Origin: Chlorokybus atmophyticus
Taxonomy: Eukaryota > Streptophyta > Chlorokybophyceae > Chlorokybales > Chlorokybaceae
DNA: 64,000 bases
NCBI GenBank assembly: GCA_009103225.1
Contig: RHPI01000260.1
Coordinates: 94,469 to 158,468 of the forward strand
Reading direction: 5' to 3'
Shown: positions 11,941-25,900 of the stretch, one piece after another
Layout: each line of letters begins with the position of its first letter
How positions within the stretch are numbered: the stretch's first letter is position 1
Notes under the pieces: model-generated
Told to the model about the DNA's origin: nothing
Databases searched by the model: none
The model's input: the letters and a program-made list of their open reading frames with translations, nothing else
Made by a program: the position numbers and the translations under genes

Positions 11941-14571
11941 GCAAACCGCGGGCATCGTCAGCTGTGCCACCACCAGCATACGCTACACTCGGCTTTGCTG
12001 CGCTGTCAGCCTCTGAAACGCTTCCGCTTCCACTTGAATCCAATGCAGCTGTGTGGGCCGCTCTCACCGCCTGCGCAGCGCTTGGCCATGTAAGCATTCA
12101 CTGCTGTATGTGACACTTGCTGTGTAAGCGGCGGGGACAGAGCTCGTTAACTTGTCTTTCGTGTGTTTGGTAAGCAGCTCTCCGTTTGCTGCTTGTGAAT
12201 GTTGCAGTGCACTCCCTCGCGCAAACTTGTGAGACAACTGCATGGTAGCATAGCGATTGTCTGTGAGCAGCTCTCTTCATGGTCGCATGCACAGGTTGCA
12301 GAGCGGTGGACCAAAGGGCAGGTCTCTTCGACAGTGGCCACATTGGGCTGCGCCTCGCTCCTGGCCTCGACATCTATCCTGCCATCATCCAGCCCCGTGT
12401 ATTCGTTCGTGTGGGCATGGGTAGTCCCGGCTGCAACCGCCCTCGCGCTGCTTGAGACAGACCTGCGCGACGCCGCAGCAGCAGGTATGAGTATGGTAAG
12501 TTATTTCTCTCAGGCGTATGTGAGTGAAGACGATAGCAGACTCGTGCACATATGCAGGCTCAACGCTGTTTGCATTCATCATCGGGGCGATTGGCACGAT
12601 TCTTGGTACGGTTGTCTCCTTCGCCATCATAGGCCCGCACCTTGGTGCGGAAGGTTGGAAGGTGCGTTGCTAATGTTTCTGTTGACATTTCCACTATCTG
12701 CTACTAGACACATTGTTGCAGGATGACACTGAAGTGAACCTTTTGCAGGTTGCTGCGTGCTTGTGCGCAAGTTACATTGGAGGCAGCATCAACTACGCAG
12801 CCACAGCACAGGTGAGGCAAGTGCGCTGTTGCAAAGCTGGCATGAGCGCCAACAACAGGTGTTAAATGTTGCGCGTGTGTTGTGCATTGACAGCGCTATG
12901 CCAGGCGCTTGACGTGTCTTCGGGCTCGCTGCTTGCAGCAGGGATGGCCGCAGACAATGTTGCTATGGCAGTATATTTGTCTGTGATAATGGCGATACCC
13001 GCCACAAATACGGTGAGAAAGACGCGTCAGCAACCAACATTCCCGTCATCATCATCACCAGCAATGGCAATGGGCGCTCCCAGCAAGGAAGCACACATGC
13101 AAACTGTTGCGGCTTCTGCCACTGAGAAGCAGCCTGCTGCCCCAGAAGAAAGGCTTACAGGAGAAAGCTTGACAGTGGCACTGGCAACTGCTGCGGTGAG
13201 TGAACTTGCCTGCGGCGCATCTGCCGTAATGTATGGAAAACAGGACATTCGTGAGGTGCATTACAAGGAGTCTTATGACCATGATGAAAGTGTTGACAGG
13301 CGAGTGCACGCAGATGGTGTGTGCACTGGCGCAAGGGACATGCGTGTTGCTGCGACCAGTTGTGCAAGGTACGCATGCGTGCAGTGGCCGCACGCGTCTT
13401 GCAGGCAGTACAGTCTAACATAGCAATGTGCCCTTTGCTGCTGGCATTCACTTACTTCAAGCCCTCTGTGCGTTCACGACATGTGTGACTAGAAGAGAAA
13501 TCACTGTGATCGGTGTCTACACAGGTGCCGAGCTGGCAGTGACAGCTGTTCTTGCCTCCGCTGCTTCAATGCTGACTGCCAGTTTTGAGAAAGGAAACGG
13601 CGGGGAGAATGCTGGCCTGATTGGGTATGTGTGTGTTTCCTGGCCTCGCAATGCACACACGCGTATTGCACTTTGCTGCATAGCAGCCACTGCAAGTAGT
13701 GACTCTTGTTGCAAGACTGCAATGCGCATATGCGCGCCCCGCGTGAGCTTTTCTTGTCTCACCATTTTTCAGGGTGAAGAGTTTTCGGGGTGCTGGTTTG
13801 CTGGGTGTTGCATGCCAGAGCATATTCTTTGCAGTGGTACGCTTCACGAACCAAAGCTGTTGTCAAGCAGCCTGTGCTGGCTTGATCTGTCACTCACTTA
13901 CTAATTTGGAACACTGTGAAGGTGGGTGCAACCGCCAGTGTTGGTGAGGCCATACTGGGCGGATGGCCTATGCTGCTCTTCATTGCGCTACAGCTGACAG
14001 TAAGTAAGGTTGATAAGCCTAACCATTGATGCGCGACACTGCACAACTTGAGACACAATCACGACGATGTTGTGTCTGCTGGCTCATCAACAGGTCCATC
14101 TTGTAGTGACACTTGGCGTGAGCAAGGTTTTCAAACTGCCCATGCCTGCAGTAAGTCTGACGAACCAAGTCCTGGCAGTTTAGCGGCTTTGTTGTCGGTC
14201 TGTTAGTCCTGTAACATTTCTTTCTGATGCATTCTGCAGGTACTAGTTGCCTCAAACGCTAACGTTGGAGGTCCTGCAACGGCTGCTGCAATGGCAACAG
14301 CACGCGGTTGGCCCAATTTGGTATGCGGTACATCTGTCAGTGCCATGCTGGTAAAAGAGCAACACATGTGTCGTGCAGCATGTGTAGGTGCTCGCTGTGA
14401 TGGCCATGCATGTGCCTTTGCAGCAAAGGGTACAATCTGCTTTTGTCCAATAAGCTGTGCCACACATGATTGGCTGCGATGTGGCAGGTACAACCGGCAT
14501 TGTTAACAGGTACCTTGGGATACACCGTCGGGACTGGGTTGGGCATTGCTGTAGGGAGACTTCTAATGTAA
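11941..14571 (+). CDS. DUF819 family multi-spanning membrane protein
   Basis: Member of the DUF819 family (bacterial YjcL-like; plant relatives are predicted plastid proteins); substrate unknown, transport proposed for the fold. Supported exons: about 11941-12089, 12295-12484, 12558-12661, 12749-12811, 12905-13195, then a less certain stretch with an exon at about 13526-13624, then 13773-13836, 13922-13999, 14094-14150, 14240-14320 and 14488-14571. Typical segments are SSPVYSFVWAWVVPAATALALL, a glycine-rich helix FIIGAIGTILGTVVSF, SYIGGSINYAATA, VGATASVGEAILGG, and SNANVGGPATAAAMA close to the C-terminus, which ends GRLLM. The loop of about 45 hydrophilic residues after the fifth helix (rich in S, A, P, K) is inserted at the usual mid-protein linker. 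The 5' end, probably a transit peptide, is not located, and one junction between 13195 and 13526 does not join in phase by any splice I could find. Confidence 0.85.
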
Positions 14572-16441
14572 AGACGTTTGTAAGTCAATTTGGATACGTG
14601 AGCCGTGGAATTACGCATGCCCCAGCCGGTAACATGCGGTAACGTGGACTTGGGAAGGGAAGCGCAAGATCTGGTATACGGCCCCACGCAGACCAAAGCA
14701 ACGTCATGTTACCTGTCTGCTATGAAACTTCAAATACGAGCAGAAGCTGGCTAGAGTGACTTGCACAAGTGTACAGGGTCAGGCTAACAGATTCAATGCT
14801 AAATCTGCCCCCCTTTCCCCCCCGCCAATGGTCAGTGTTACACAGGCACGCATACGAAGCAGCCATAGCTGCGGGAAGGAGGCAAGGAGAGAGGGGAGTA
14901 GCGGAGAGAGAGAGAGGGTGTCATTCCGCCCGTCTTGTAACTGTGGCCGAACTGTATTGCACATATTGAAACAACGGCTCACGCGGGCCAGTTTTAATGA
15001 TGCATGCATAGGGTCGATCGTGGTATGTCATGCACAAACATGCGTGCACATCAAGTATAAGGTGTCGAGTGTGTGCCAAGCCAAGCGAAGGCAAGCAAAC
15101 AAACGGTATGATTTGAACACAGATTTGAGGATGGGGGAGGGGCGGAGGAGCAGTGCAGTGCTTGGATCAATACACGCTAAGTACACCCTAGACACCAAAG
15201 ACAGGGGCAGACTGGCAGCGCACATGTAGATATGCATAGCGGGTAAGCAGAGCAGGCACACAACAAGCAGAGGCAATTCGTTATGTCGGTAAAGTGCTGA
15301 GTGGGCTGAGGGCCTACAAGCATCAATAAGCATTGCACAAGCTTTCATGGTAGCGTTTTTCCTACCATGGCCCAATCGGCTAAGCCTCGGGTTACACAGT
15401 TACTATGACACTTGAGGCCACCTACTCGCTACCGTAAGTGGTGCTATGTGCTGTGCAATGCAATGGCAGTGGGACCGGCAATTGGCAGCAGGTAGCAATT
15501 GCTCAACCAAGCTGAAGATACAAGGCAGGGAGTTAGGCCTGGGATTGGGCGTTGGTAAGACAAGCAAGATGGGAGTGGTGGTGTGTGCACACAACATTGT
15601 GTTGTGCTGTGCTCTGGGCCCCTGCCATCGCTACGGCGTTGTGTCTACCACGCCACCAGCATGCATGGCTGACGTGGTGTGGTATAAGTAAAGATGTAGA
15701 AAACCTGACTGAGTTGCTGGAAGTGCTCAGTGAAACCCGGTGGTCGAATATGTGCACGAGCTGAGCTTGCATGGATTTGTGTGCTTGCCAAAGGCTGCCA
15801 CATTACGTTTGAGAATGTCACAAGGAGTTTGGCGCATGCAGTGCATGCTGAGATGCTGTTTCGGATTTATGTGCTATGACTCCGAATATATACTTCCTAT
15901 ATATGAGAATGTGTAGGACAAGCATGCACATGGCCTGCAAGCTATTGAGCAACTGATTGTGGTGCAACAGTAGCGGATTAAGCAAACTCCAGCGCTCCAG
16001 AAAGGGTCAACTCAATCCGCACGTGTCCATTCATGCACTCAACAAGTCTCTTACGTGCACACGCAAGGCGACGATTGTGAACATGTAAGTCAGCGCTCTG
16101 ACAAGTAACGGCTTTACCACCATGTTCCAAAAGACTGCTTGACTACAGCAGCTGCAACTGTTCGCACAGTGCTGGTAAAGTCACTCACTAGGCCTTGCAG
16201 AACTAATGATGCGCCAGCAGCAGCTGGACACCGGACTATGTGCAGGCAAACGGCACACTGTTGCTTGGCACCTGACTTAATAAGCAGTAATTGCCAAGCT
16301 TTCCAAGCATGCTTGTTGGCATGATGCCGCCAAGCTCGCGGCAGAAGTCTGAGCCAACTGCCAACAATTGAAATACAAATGCAGCACCCAGCCATAAAGC
16401 AGCCAGGACGCTGGTCAAAAATGGTGTCAAGCTGTCACTCT
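14572..16441. other. Convergent intergenic region
   Basis: No gene or RNA recognised between two convergent 3' ends. Long plus-strand frames near 14756-15229 lack domain content. Contains a CAAGCCAAGC-type low-complexity run near 15078-15100 and an AGAGAGAG run near 14904. Confidence 0.5.
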
Positions 16442-18204
16442 TTAATCGAGAGCTTGGTCAATTGGCTTCGGTGCGGGAGGAGAAGCTCCAGTTGTGGGCC
16501 TGAGGAGCGTTCAGAACCATGAATCAAACCATCAAAATAAACCAAAGGCCATGTTGCACACACACTGTTGCTAAATGACAAAAAGGTGCAGTATGTTCAC
16601 TTACAGGCCAACGAAGACCTTGAAAGCATCGTAGATGCCCCACTGCAGACCAGTCAAGGTACCGATCATGACAATACGCAATGGCAGCCCACGGGTGAAG
16701 AGACCAACTACGCCCATCTCCTTGACAATCTGCGACAGCAAATGTCCACAATTCATTAGCCACATTGTGCATGAATTGCTCAGCCCGCAATGTGGCTGAG
16801 ACATGAGTAAAATGGTGCACATGTTCCCTCTACGGGAGGGAGTGCACTTTTAGATTAGGAAATGGCACAACACAGGCATGTGACAGTTCACTGTGATTAT
16901 CATGGCTTACATCCCCGACAGAAGCGCCCTTCTTCTGGTTGAGCTTGGACACCATGTTGTCTGCTGGGTGTGACACCACAGCGCAGAAAACACCGGCAAT
17001 GTAACCAGCAGCGAAGCTGACACCGAGCTGTGTAGGCTTGCTGCACTCCGCCTTGGGAATGGGGACGACATACTGATACAGCGCCTCCACAGTCTTCTCA
17101 AAGCAAGCAAACTTCATCATAGTGTAAGGAATCTGCCGGGCCCAAAGAGGACCAATGCCTTTCCAGAGACTGCAACCACACACACATGTCAGAATGCACC
17201 AAGCTTGCCACTTGGCAGACATGAAACCGCCTTTTATGTGGCGGAGTCTTGGATTGATATGCCAGGTAAACAAGCCAAGCTTCAACTCACCCAGTAAAAC
17301 CCTCTGCTGCAATAAACTTGGGGAAACCATCTGACAGGCCATTGGCAAATCCGGGCTGTGTCTGGACACGGACCTTAACAGCCTCCATGGGGCACAGGGC
17401 CATGTCAGCGAAAAACTCAGCTGACGCAGAGCCAGCGAGGAAAATGATCGTCTTGTACTTAGCTGCTGCCTCGGGGCCAGCAAGGTCTGAGTAATACTTC
17501 TTGAAATACTCATACAAGCCAAACTTGAAAGCGCCTTGCATGCTGTAGCCTATCAAGGTGGGCACCCAACCCTTGAACAGACCACCAGCACCGCCCTCCT
17601 TCATGACCAGCGAGAAACCGCTTGCAATCGATTTGTACTTCTGTGGGTCAGTCTGCAGCAGCATGAAACCGATTGGCGTTAGCCACCACAGAGCCTGGCT
17701 TCATGGCAAATAACCATGCTACGTTGAAGCAAACGTAATGCGGTGACCAGGACACCAGGACACCAACTGCTGTCAGAATAACATGATAGCCTAGAGGTGC
17801 CATTGCAATGCCGTGCTCACAAACAACAAGCATGCTTGACAGCTGCAGAAGTAGCCGACCTGCATGTTGCACTTGACGACGTCAAGCGGCGTCACGGCAG
17901 TATGTGTGAGGCCGCAACTGAGAATGCCACCGGCTGTACAAGCGGCGTAGTATGCTGGGGAGTACATCTGGATCTTTCCGGACTTCTCTGCGGCAGCAGG
18001 CAGCATGAGCCCCTGCAGAAACTTGTGCCGCAGGGTGCCCTCCTTGACGGAAGGCGCCATGAACGGCGTCGAAGCGGACGCAGCGGGCGCCGTCACCGCC
18101 GCAGCTGCGGCAACAGGCCCCGCAATCGCCGCCGACAGCAGCCGGGACGAGTACAGGCTGCTCGGCAGCACCGACCGCAACCCAGACGCCCGCTCGCCCT
18201 CCAT
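16442..18204 (-). CDS. Mitochondrial phosphate carrier (SLC25A3/MPT type)
   Basis: Imports inorganic phosphate with protons across the inner mitochondrial membrane to feed ATP synthase. Five exons (18204-17860, 17652-17291, 17169-16911, 16729-16605, 16499-16442) join in phase into 382 residues. The first exon has an alanine-rich N-terminal extension, then the start of repeat 1 with YYAACTAGGILSCGLTHT and the carrier signature PLDVVKCNMQ. Repeat 2 carries FKGWVPTLIGYSMQGAFKFG, YEYFKKYYSDL, and the second signature PMEAVKVRVQ. Repeat 3 has PADNMVSKLN and ends with TRGLPLRIVMIGTLTGLQWG. The protein closes with a short proline/alanine tail like that of plant MPT3. Start chosen as the only ATG preceding the extension in frame. 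The gene is divergent to MEX1. Confidence 0.96.
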
Positions 18205-19221
18205 GACGACCAGTGAAGACGCACAATCTCAGCCCCGAAGTACACCGCCAACGACTACACCCTCAACGCCGCCGCCGCAAAACCCTACCACCAGCTGCAC
18301 GACGTACCACGCCTCAGTTTGTTGCGAGGGGTGTCCAGCTGGCATGCTCGCCTGTATTTTCCTCACTTCCATCAATACAGCAGGACGGAAGGAATCACAC
18401 GGCTCCCCGCTGCTTGAACCAGATTGATCCAAACTCCCCACATCACCGCTAATTCAAGCTGCGCCAGGCACAAATTATGAATCCTCGAGGTGACTTGGGG
18501 AGTGGCATTGCCAATACTTCCGTCCGTCAAGCTCCGCGGCACGGGGGAATCAATGGCGGCCGGACTGCTCTGCGGTGAATCAAGTTGGTGGCCTGGCACA
18601 TCCGACGGCCTACCAGTCTCGTAGCCAGTGAGACATAGAGCTACACTGTACCTCGCCAAGGCCTGGCATATCGGACGGCTGGCTATCTTTCAACAGCCAA
18701 AAGCTGCGGCAGTAACGCATCGTCACGGCCCGTGACTCACGGGGGGTCGCGACGTTCAGCCAACGGTCCAAGCTTAATGTCCCAAACCCACCCAGACTAC
18801 ATTTGCCCTGTCACACACCGTATTAGAGCACACAAGGTGCTGGAGGCTCCTGATGATGCATAAGGTCACCAGGCAATTGACCACTGCAGAGGAGTCCTCA
18901 GAGCGATTAGGTTTAGAGTAACACAACCTACAGGCTCTGTCTCGGATCCGGCGATCCATTGAGATCCATCCATTTCTGATATCCTCGCAGTGTGCTGCAG
19001 ATATCCCCACTTGTCGGAGCTCTGTCATTTCAGGGCTTCAATTTGCATTGCCAGCTGAGATTGGAGCTGATCAAAGCAGCTCAATGCGTGGCATGCAAGC
19101 GAAGCGTTGTGGTAATTGAGGGCGGCGACGGCGGCGGCTGTACGGCGGGCTGCGAGCGTCTGGCTCCTGCTCGCGTGGCTTTTCATACCGCATTGCAGCT
19201 CTCCGCTTTGTTCTGTACCTG
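18205..19221. promoter_or_regulatory. Divergent upstream region shared by phosphate carrier and MEX1
   Basis: About 1 kb between two divergent ATGs; should hold both promoters and leaders. Two related GGCCTGGCA(C/T)AT-CGACGG motifs occur at about 18590 and 18660. No further gene recognised and no core promoter element could be assigned. Confidence 0.45.
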
Positions 19222-21628
19222 ATGGCTGCGATTGGGCTCGTCCAAGCGGCTGCTTTGCCGCATGCAAGCAGCAGCAGCAGCAGCAGCAGTTTTAGCTTGC
19301 AGACGCAGCATTGCTCAAGCAGGAGACGGGCGTTTGCAGCTGGTGCTTCAGAGCGTAGCTTGCCGCATTGCAGTTGCAGCAGGATGATGAAGGGAGCGTT
19401 TGGTAGCCGACAAGAGAGGCTGTCGCTGCTTGCCTCTGAGAGGAGAGGCGGACAGGCTGTCACAACGACCACACGCTCCCCCGTGCAATGCGCCTTGCAA
19501 GGGTTTGAGCAGTCGAGCAGTCGTGACGGCGGCAGCAGCATCAGTAGCACTACCATCACCGAGAAATACGAGTAAGAGAATATGCAAGTTGGACGTTCGA
19601 GGAGGCACTTGGCACAGTATTCAATATTCTGCATTAGGCATTGCTTCAGCTGACGCACAAGCCTGCTCCAGCATTGCCATTCTGTTTGCCTGCAACTGTC
19701 ACTCATGTAGCTCTGGCTGGTGTTTGACATGCATGCAGAAGGCAAATTGTTCCCAACATCTTGATGTGCACCCAGTTCTGACAGCATGGACCACATGTGG
19801 TCACTTGCACTTGCAACGGCAAGTGCATGTGTGTACAACTGGGTGATTGCATAGCAATTCAATTGACTGTGTCCTCGCTGGTATTCAGTTCATACAATGC
19901 GCTCACCGACCAGCTCGCTGGCCTATCCACGGGCGTCTTCCTGCTCCTGTTCGTACCACAGATCGTCAAAAATGCCAGTGCTTTGATGGGAGGAAACGCC
20001 TCTGCCTTGTCCGTGCTGCCTTGGGTGGTAAGCGCCTTGGCTTGTCAGCATGTCGTGATGGAATGAGGCAAGTAATGCGATTGTAGTTTATTTGGTTGAA
20101 TTGCAACGCAGGGGTATACCACTGGACTCATGGGCAACACCCTTCTCCTCTGCTATTTCGCCGGCAAGCGCGAGCGTACCCCTGCGATTGTGCAGGGGCT
20201 GGGCATGTTCAGCACGATTGTGCTGCTCAGCCAGATATGCATGGCTGGCTACATGCCCGTGCCCGCCTTTGCATTCCTCAGCAGCCTAACAGCAGCTTCC
20301 TTCCTGTTCAACCTCCTGGAATACAATGGCAAGCTTAACAAGACTGTTTGGGACTTGTACCTTGGCTTGGTCGGTGTCATCGGTCTCGGACTCCTTCCTC
20401 AGGTGCGAATCGCCCTTGACTATATGAGACGTTATGAATGCAAGTGATACATTGAACTAACGCCAGTGTGAAACAGTCCATATGGGCTACATTCTTCAAG
20501 AGTGAATCTTATGTTCCCGGTATGGTAGCCGCGGGTTTGGGTGTGTTGTGGCAAGTTCTGGTGAGTGCTTGTCGTGTCTGGCAAGTGATGTGTCAAGTCA
20601 TTGTCTCATGCTTACTTGTTGTGGCTGCCGCAGGAGAGGACGGGTGGGTTGCCTAACAGCTTGCGTGGCAAGTGGTCGTCAATCACTGCATGGACTGCAA
20701 ACTTCCTGTTCATGTTCATGCCAGTAGCACAGCTGGTATGTTATAGCTTTGCGCTTCTGCTAGTGACAGCTTGCTTGTAAAGACATTGTCTAGTTTGTGC
20801 ACTTAGGAACTGTGCTTGTTGGTAGGTGAGCAACTTGGAGAACCCTGCAAGCCTGGCCGGAGTTTCTGTCACCACAACACTCTTGGTCTTGACTGGCAAC
20901 GGTCTGATGGTCCCACGAGCTCTGTTCACGCGAGACTTAGTATGGTACGTGGTGCATGGTATTCCTTTGTTCTCCTCACACTTTTATGTCTCTCACCTTG
21001 TTGTCCCTTGAAGGGGGGGAGGGGGCATGCTCCGCTGTGACTAATTACTAACTGCTGCTGCTTGTAGGTTTGCTGGTAGCTTCTGGGGTGCCTGCGTTGG
21101 AGGCTGGGGTGTGCTTTTCACACTATTCAGGTGCGCGTCTCTCTTACAGAATACAGCCACTGGTTTTGCAAACTGCAATTATGCCCAACTTTGATGCGGT
21201 CATGCGTACCGCTGCGCACATAGACAGTGACTACTGTTACCTGGTTTTCTGCATGTTGACACACTGTTTCGTTGTGCCTGCAGCTATGGTTACATAAGCG
21301 GGGCGGTGTTTCTGCCATTGACAGCTATCTACGTACTATATTTGGGTGAGTTGCTACCTTACTCCGCTCCTATGCACTCTCTAGGCATCATAGCACTGTG
21401 GTCTACCAGCGCTGGCAGCATGTGTAGGCATCATTGCACCATACACATGTTGTGTTGATTGCATCTGGCCCCTTTCCGACAAGAGCGTGCTGTGTAGCAA
21501 CCCTTATGCTGTTATGTCTCAGTGCCACATGTTCAACGCCATTTGCTGTGTTGATAGGTACAACCTACTATAAGGATACTCAAGCGCATGCAGAGAAGGG
21601 CGCACAATTGCTCGAGCCTGAGTTGTAA
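19222..21628 (+). CDS. MEX1: Chloroplast-envelope maltose exporter MEX1
   Basis: Exports maltose made by starch breakdown from plastid to cytosol. Nine exons (19222-19571, 19889-20027, 20112-20402, 20477-20560, 20634-20735, 20826-20944, 21068-21130, 21284-21345, 21558-21628) join in phase into 426 residues. The first exon is a serine-, alanine- and arginine-rich transit peptide of about 110 residues, with a homoserine run encoded by AGC repeats. The rest is hydrophobic and follows MEX1 throughout: LAGLSTGVFLLLFVPQIVKN, GNASALSVLPW, TGLMGNTLLLCYFAGKRE, a tryptophan-rich WATFFK region, SITAWTANFLFMFMPVAQL, LENPASLAG, LTGNGLMVPRALFTRD, and ACVGGWGVLF. MEX1 is restricted to plants and green algae, which supports the organism call. 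The short C-terminal tail is hydrophilic. Confidence 0.94.
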
Positions 21629-22911
21629 GCTGGTTCTGCAAGACACCTACCTGCGCCAAACAATATAACTCTGCATCAAGTAGAATGGTAGAAGTTTGGC
21701 GCAGAGTGTCATGCTCGCTATCATATCTGCACGACTCACACCGACACACACTGTCCCAAGACACCTGCGCTGAACTGCTTGATCTAGATCTTACAATGTG
21801 CATAGTCGAGCAGAGCAGTAAACCGCTAATTGTATAGCACTGATTACATGGTCACAAACACTCTGTCGATAGTGCTGGCACATCAGTGGATTGCAAGTAA
21901 GGTGCGTGTGACCTGTGGGCAGAACCTGACATCGCCTGCCAGGGGTATGTTGTGCACACAAGTCACCGATATTGCGTGAGTACGAAAGATTTCCAGCCTC
22001 ATGTGCTGCATGCAAGGAGTGTTATCGACAACCATGCACATGGTGGCATTCGCAATTCACACATATAACACGAGCTGCCTTATAATCCACCACCGGGCTA
22101 AACTACCTACACTACAGCTACTCTACTCGCCTTCCCCGTTGGTCTCACACAAGCATGCAAGTGCCAATCACCTGTACAGCACGCAGCAGCAGCGTCAGCC
22201 CTGGTTGTTCTTCAAGATAGCTTCGGCATGCAAGCCAGCAGTATAGCCGCAGTCAGGCCCTCTCTCACTCTCTCCCCTCCCTCCTCCCTCCCTCCTTCAC
22301 CCTCTCTCTCTCTTTCTCCCTCTCCCTCTCTCTCTCCTCACTTCGCTTCTCTCATCCCACGCCTGCCGCCGCAGGCAGACGCTGTAACCCTTGTTGCTTC
22401 GTCAGGCAGGGCCCCTCTGCCCCGCCCCTCTGCTGTGTCTGTCTCTCTCCTTGCACTGTCAGTGCGCAGTGCCCTCATGCGTACTGCATGGTGCAGCAGC
22501 TGTGCGGTTGTTGGCGGTTAGGTGCTGCTGGTGGGGTTGGGTGGTGGGGTCGGACGTCGCTGTCTTGCGCACGGGCAAGCATGTTTACCATCAAGCGTTC
22601 TCCCCGTGCAGTGGCTGTAGTGTAGTGCTACTGGGATTGGCAGACGCGGGCATATACGGGTGTGTAAGAGATAGTATGCTGGATTAGTAGCATATGCTCG
22701 TGGTGAACATGCAGACTCGTCATGTTTCAGAATGGTGGTTAACGCATTTGCATGTTGGTGAGCGTGACACTGCATAACTCACTTGCATGTTCTGTACAAT
22801 GCAACCGGCTGCTTAACAGTTGTGCATATTAGTTTACAGAGCTTGCTGCCTGCTGCTGCAACAAAAGCACAGTTTTCCAGGACTCTTGGTTGCAAGGCAC
22901 ACTTCAGTGTG
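21629..22911. other. Convergent intergenic region
   Basis: No gene recognised between the 3' ends of MEX1 and the nucleoporin gene. Contains a pyrimidine-rich tract (separate entry) and a GGTTGGGTGG-type G-rich stretch near 22530-22555. Confidence 0.5.
22258..22345. repeat. CT/CCT-rich pyrimidine tract
   Basis: About 90 bases of CTCTCT, CCTCC and CCCTCT units almost without purines on the plus strand. Low-complexity sequence in the intergenic region; not coding. Confidence 0.85.
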
Positions 22912-25900
22912 TCACTGCATCACACCAACATCCACAGCTGCCTGTTTCACCGCTTCCAGCAACGCATCTGTCAGGCAATCATTGGTTAAGGCATGTCAAG
23001 TGCTCTCTTGTACCATGCGAACGCACGATAATAACAACTGTGAGACTCAGTCAGACATTGTTGAATTAGAAATGGAACAACTGGACAGACATCACCCATG
23101 GTTGGACACATACCGGCACCTTGGTCCGCACGCATGTTCGCCATGAGCAACTCTTCAACACGCTCAATCGGCATGACCTGATCTACAGGCTCCCCAACCA
23201 CTCCCAGCTGGCCATAGCACCGCACCGCTGCAGCGTAGACGGCTGTTGCTCGCAAACAAACCACGTACCGCGAGTCGCTCATCTCCTGCGACACGTTCAA
23301 GTTGGTGCATTGGTGCAACGCATTAGCATCTTCTAACAGGTTACTTGCAACACAATGCCAGCGTCTAATTACGGTCATCAAGCACAACGCCAGTATGCCC
23401 AGCACTGAAAACCGGCAAATCCGCTTTATTGCATGCGACACGCATAAACGCGAAACGCCACACTCAGTTGGCGCAAATCAACATGCGGTCAACAGCATTG
23501 CATTTTCTCACCGCTCTATGCTGCTGGATGCTGTGCCAGTCGTCCAACCCAGCAGCCGCGAGCCAGGCTCTTTCCAGTAGCGACCGGTTGCATTTGTGAA
23601 ACTCCCCACCGGCCACTGCAAATGCATGGAATGCTCCGAGGACAGCTGTGCGACGCCGCGACGGCGTGTCTTTCACTGCCAAGCACTCCTCAACCAACTC
23701 GTGCGGCTCCAACGCCACGTTGCCGGGCGCATCGCGGCCTTGCAGTTCACTCTGACAATGCACAAGCAAGACAAATACGTACTTGCTGCAAACTGGTGTT
23801 TACAAGAGATGGTAAAGGACTACTGCATCGCACTCAACGGTGCATCGCACAAGTCTAGTTCTGTAGTGCTGCATGTGAAACACAACTTCAAGTGCTAGTC
23901 GTACATTGTTGCGCTTTTTTACACATGAACCCACCTGCACAGCGACCAACTCCAGCGCGGCGTCAATGCTTGCCGCTTCATCACAATCATTCTCTGCAAG
24001 CCGGGCAATCTTCCCAATGCAAAGCGCTCGCTTCCTGTTGGCCAGCGTGCGTCCGCTCTGCGACGCCAGCTTGGAGAGCGTCTGAGCTGCGTCTTTGTAT
24101 TTGTGCGTGCGGACCTGCAGGGCAGGCACAATGTTTGCACGATGGGAAGACCAACAGACCGTGTTGTAGCTGCAAGCCATGTTGCACAGAGCTGCTGCAT
24201 GACAGTTTTCAACCAACAAGCAAGCCTATTTGCACGAGAAGGCGCAAACACAAACGACACGTGCATACATCCAAGTAACACATACGCGCACGCATACACA
24301 TGCGTGTGAGAGGGTGCTTCTCACCTGATGCAACCATGACAGGTCCCATCGATCTCGTAGAAAGGCGTCCAGCTCGGCGTCAAAATTCGGTTTCAGTATC
24401 AACAGCTGCGCATACTGTTTGTTGTCCACGAACCGCTCAAACATGTACGTTGAGAAACGGCCATCCCCTCTGTGCTCTTGCGCATCTCTCATATCCTCCT
24501 GCACTCAGTTGATTTACATCAGCAAAGATATCAATGCAGTACTAGCAGTCTGTCACCTACCATGACGTGATGCAATCCATCCACATCACCAGTCCTCTCG
24601 CAGATCTCAGCCAAGGCCTGATACGCATAGTGCTGCTCTGCCAGCGGCTGCATTGCAGCCAACTTGTCCTTCAACGCGGCTTCCGCAGCGGCTGGACCAG
24701 CCGTCTGCTCACAACAAACAAGCGTTGCAATAAGAGTGTCACGTAAATTACTCACATTGTAGGGACAAAATGCAGGACACATGAACCCACACATACGTGC
24801 TCACCTGGCCAGCTTCCTCGGCGGCTTCAAAGGCGTCAGCAAGGAGGTTGGGCATTATGCCTTCCTCGCCGTCTCGCAGCTCAACATATGCGTTTCGCAG
24901 CGATGACGCGTCTTGATTATTGTTCAAATCTGCAGCCCAGCAGGTTGTGAGTACCGTGACGTGGACATGATGCACGCTCACTGATATTCCCTCTAGTTCA
25001 CAATAATCAGATTGCAAGCAAGATGAGAATGCCACCAAACAACTCCATCATTGACAATGCTCTAGACCATCATGATGCTGTGAAAGAGGTACATCACAAT
25101 GAAACAAGAGTTCGTACACATGATGACTGAAACATGTATACGTACAGTTGTTTCAAAGACTACCTACCCAAATTGTGTGCGCAGTTGAACATGCCATGTA
25201 CTACTGGTGGTGTAAACGTGCACATGTGCGAGTAGCACAACGGCTGATGGGGCACGCACCGACAGCCACAGCGCGGCGGTAGTTGTCAAGTGTAAGTTCT
25301 GCGAGTCCAAGCAGCTGCTCGGCGAGGGCTGGCAGGGCGGTGGGCGCAGCGGCACGCAGACGTGGACGCATTGCGATGGTAGCCTCCACCAGCGCTTGCA
25401 GCCCGCCGCGCACCTCTAAAGATGCCAGCCATGTTGGACGCGAATCTGTTCTCTCCGGCAGCAACCTGCAGTGCAATCGCAGCGCACATGGTCAGTTATA
25501 CTTGGGTTGTGCTGATCGGCTGTACTAGTGGCAGACATTGCTTGTTCAAGCTGTCATCTGAGCCTGTTTGTCTGCATGCATGTACGTGCGTGCCTGCATA
25601 CTGCATGTGTCGTTGTGCGCGCGCGTACACAAGTGTGGTGACCTTTCTGGACCGTTTTGTTGGCCAGGCCGCAGCTCACACAGCTGCTGACTCAAATGTT
25701 CTGCGCAGCGTCATGTGCTTTACTGCAGGAACCCACCCACCTTTCTGTGACGTCGCTTTTGTACCGGAAAGCGGCATTGACGGCCGCAGCGGCAGCTTCG
25801 GACAGCTCCGTGAGATACTCAAAGGCAACGGCAGCATCCGCGACGCCGCCAACCAGTCGCTTTGCGTGCAACTGCAAAGCCACATAAAAACTGCGGAACA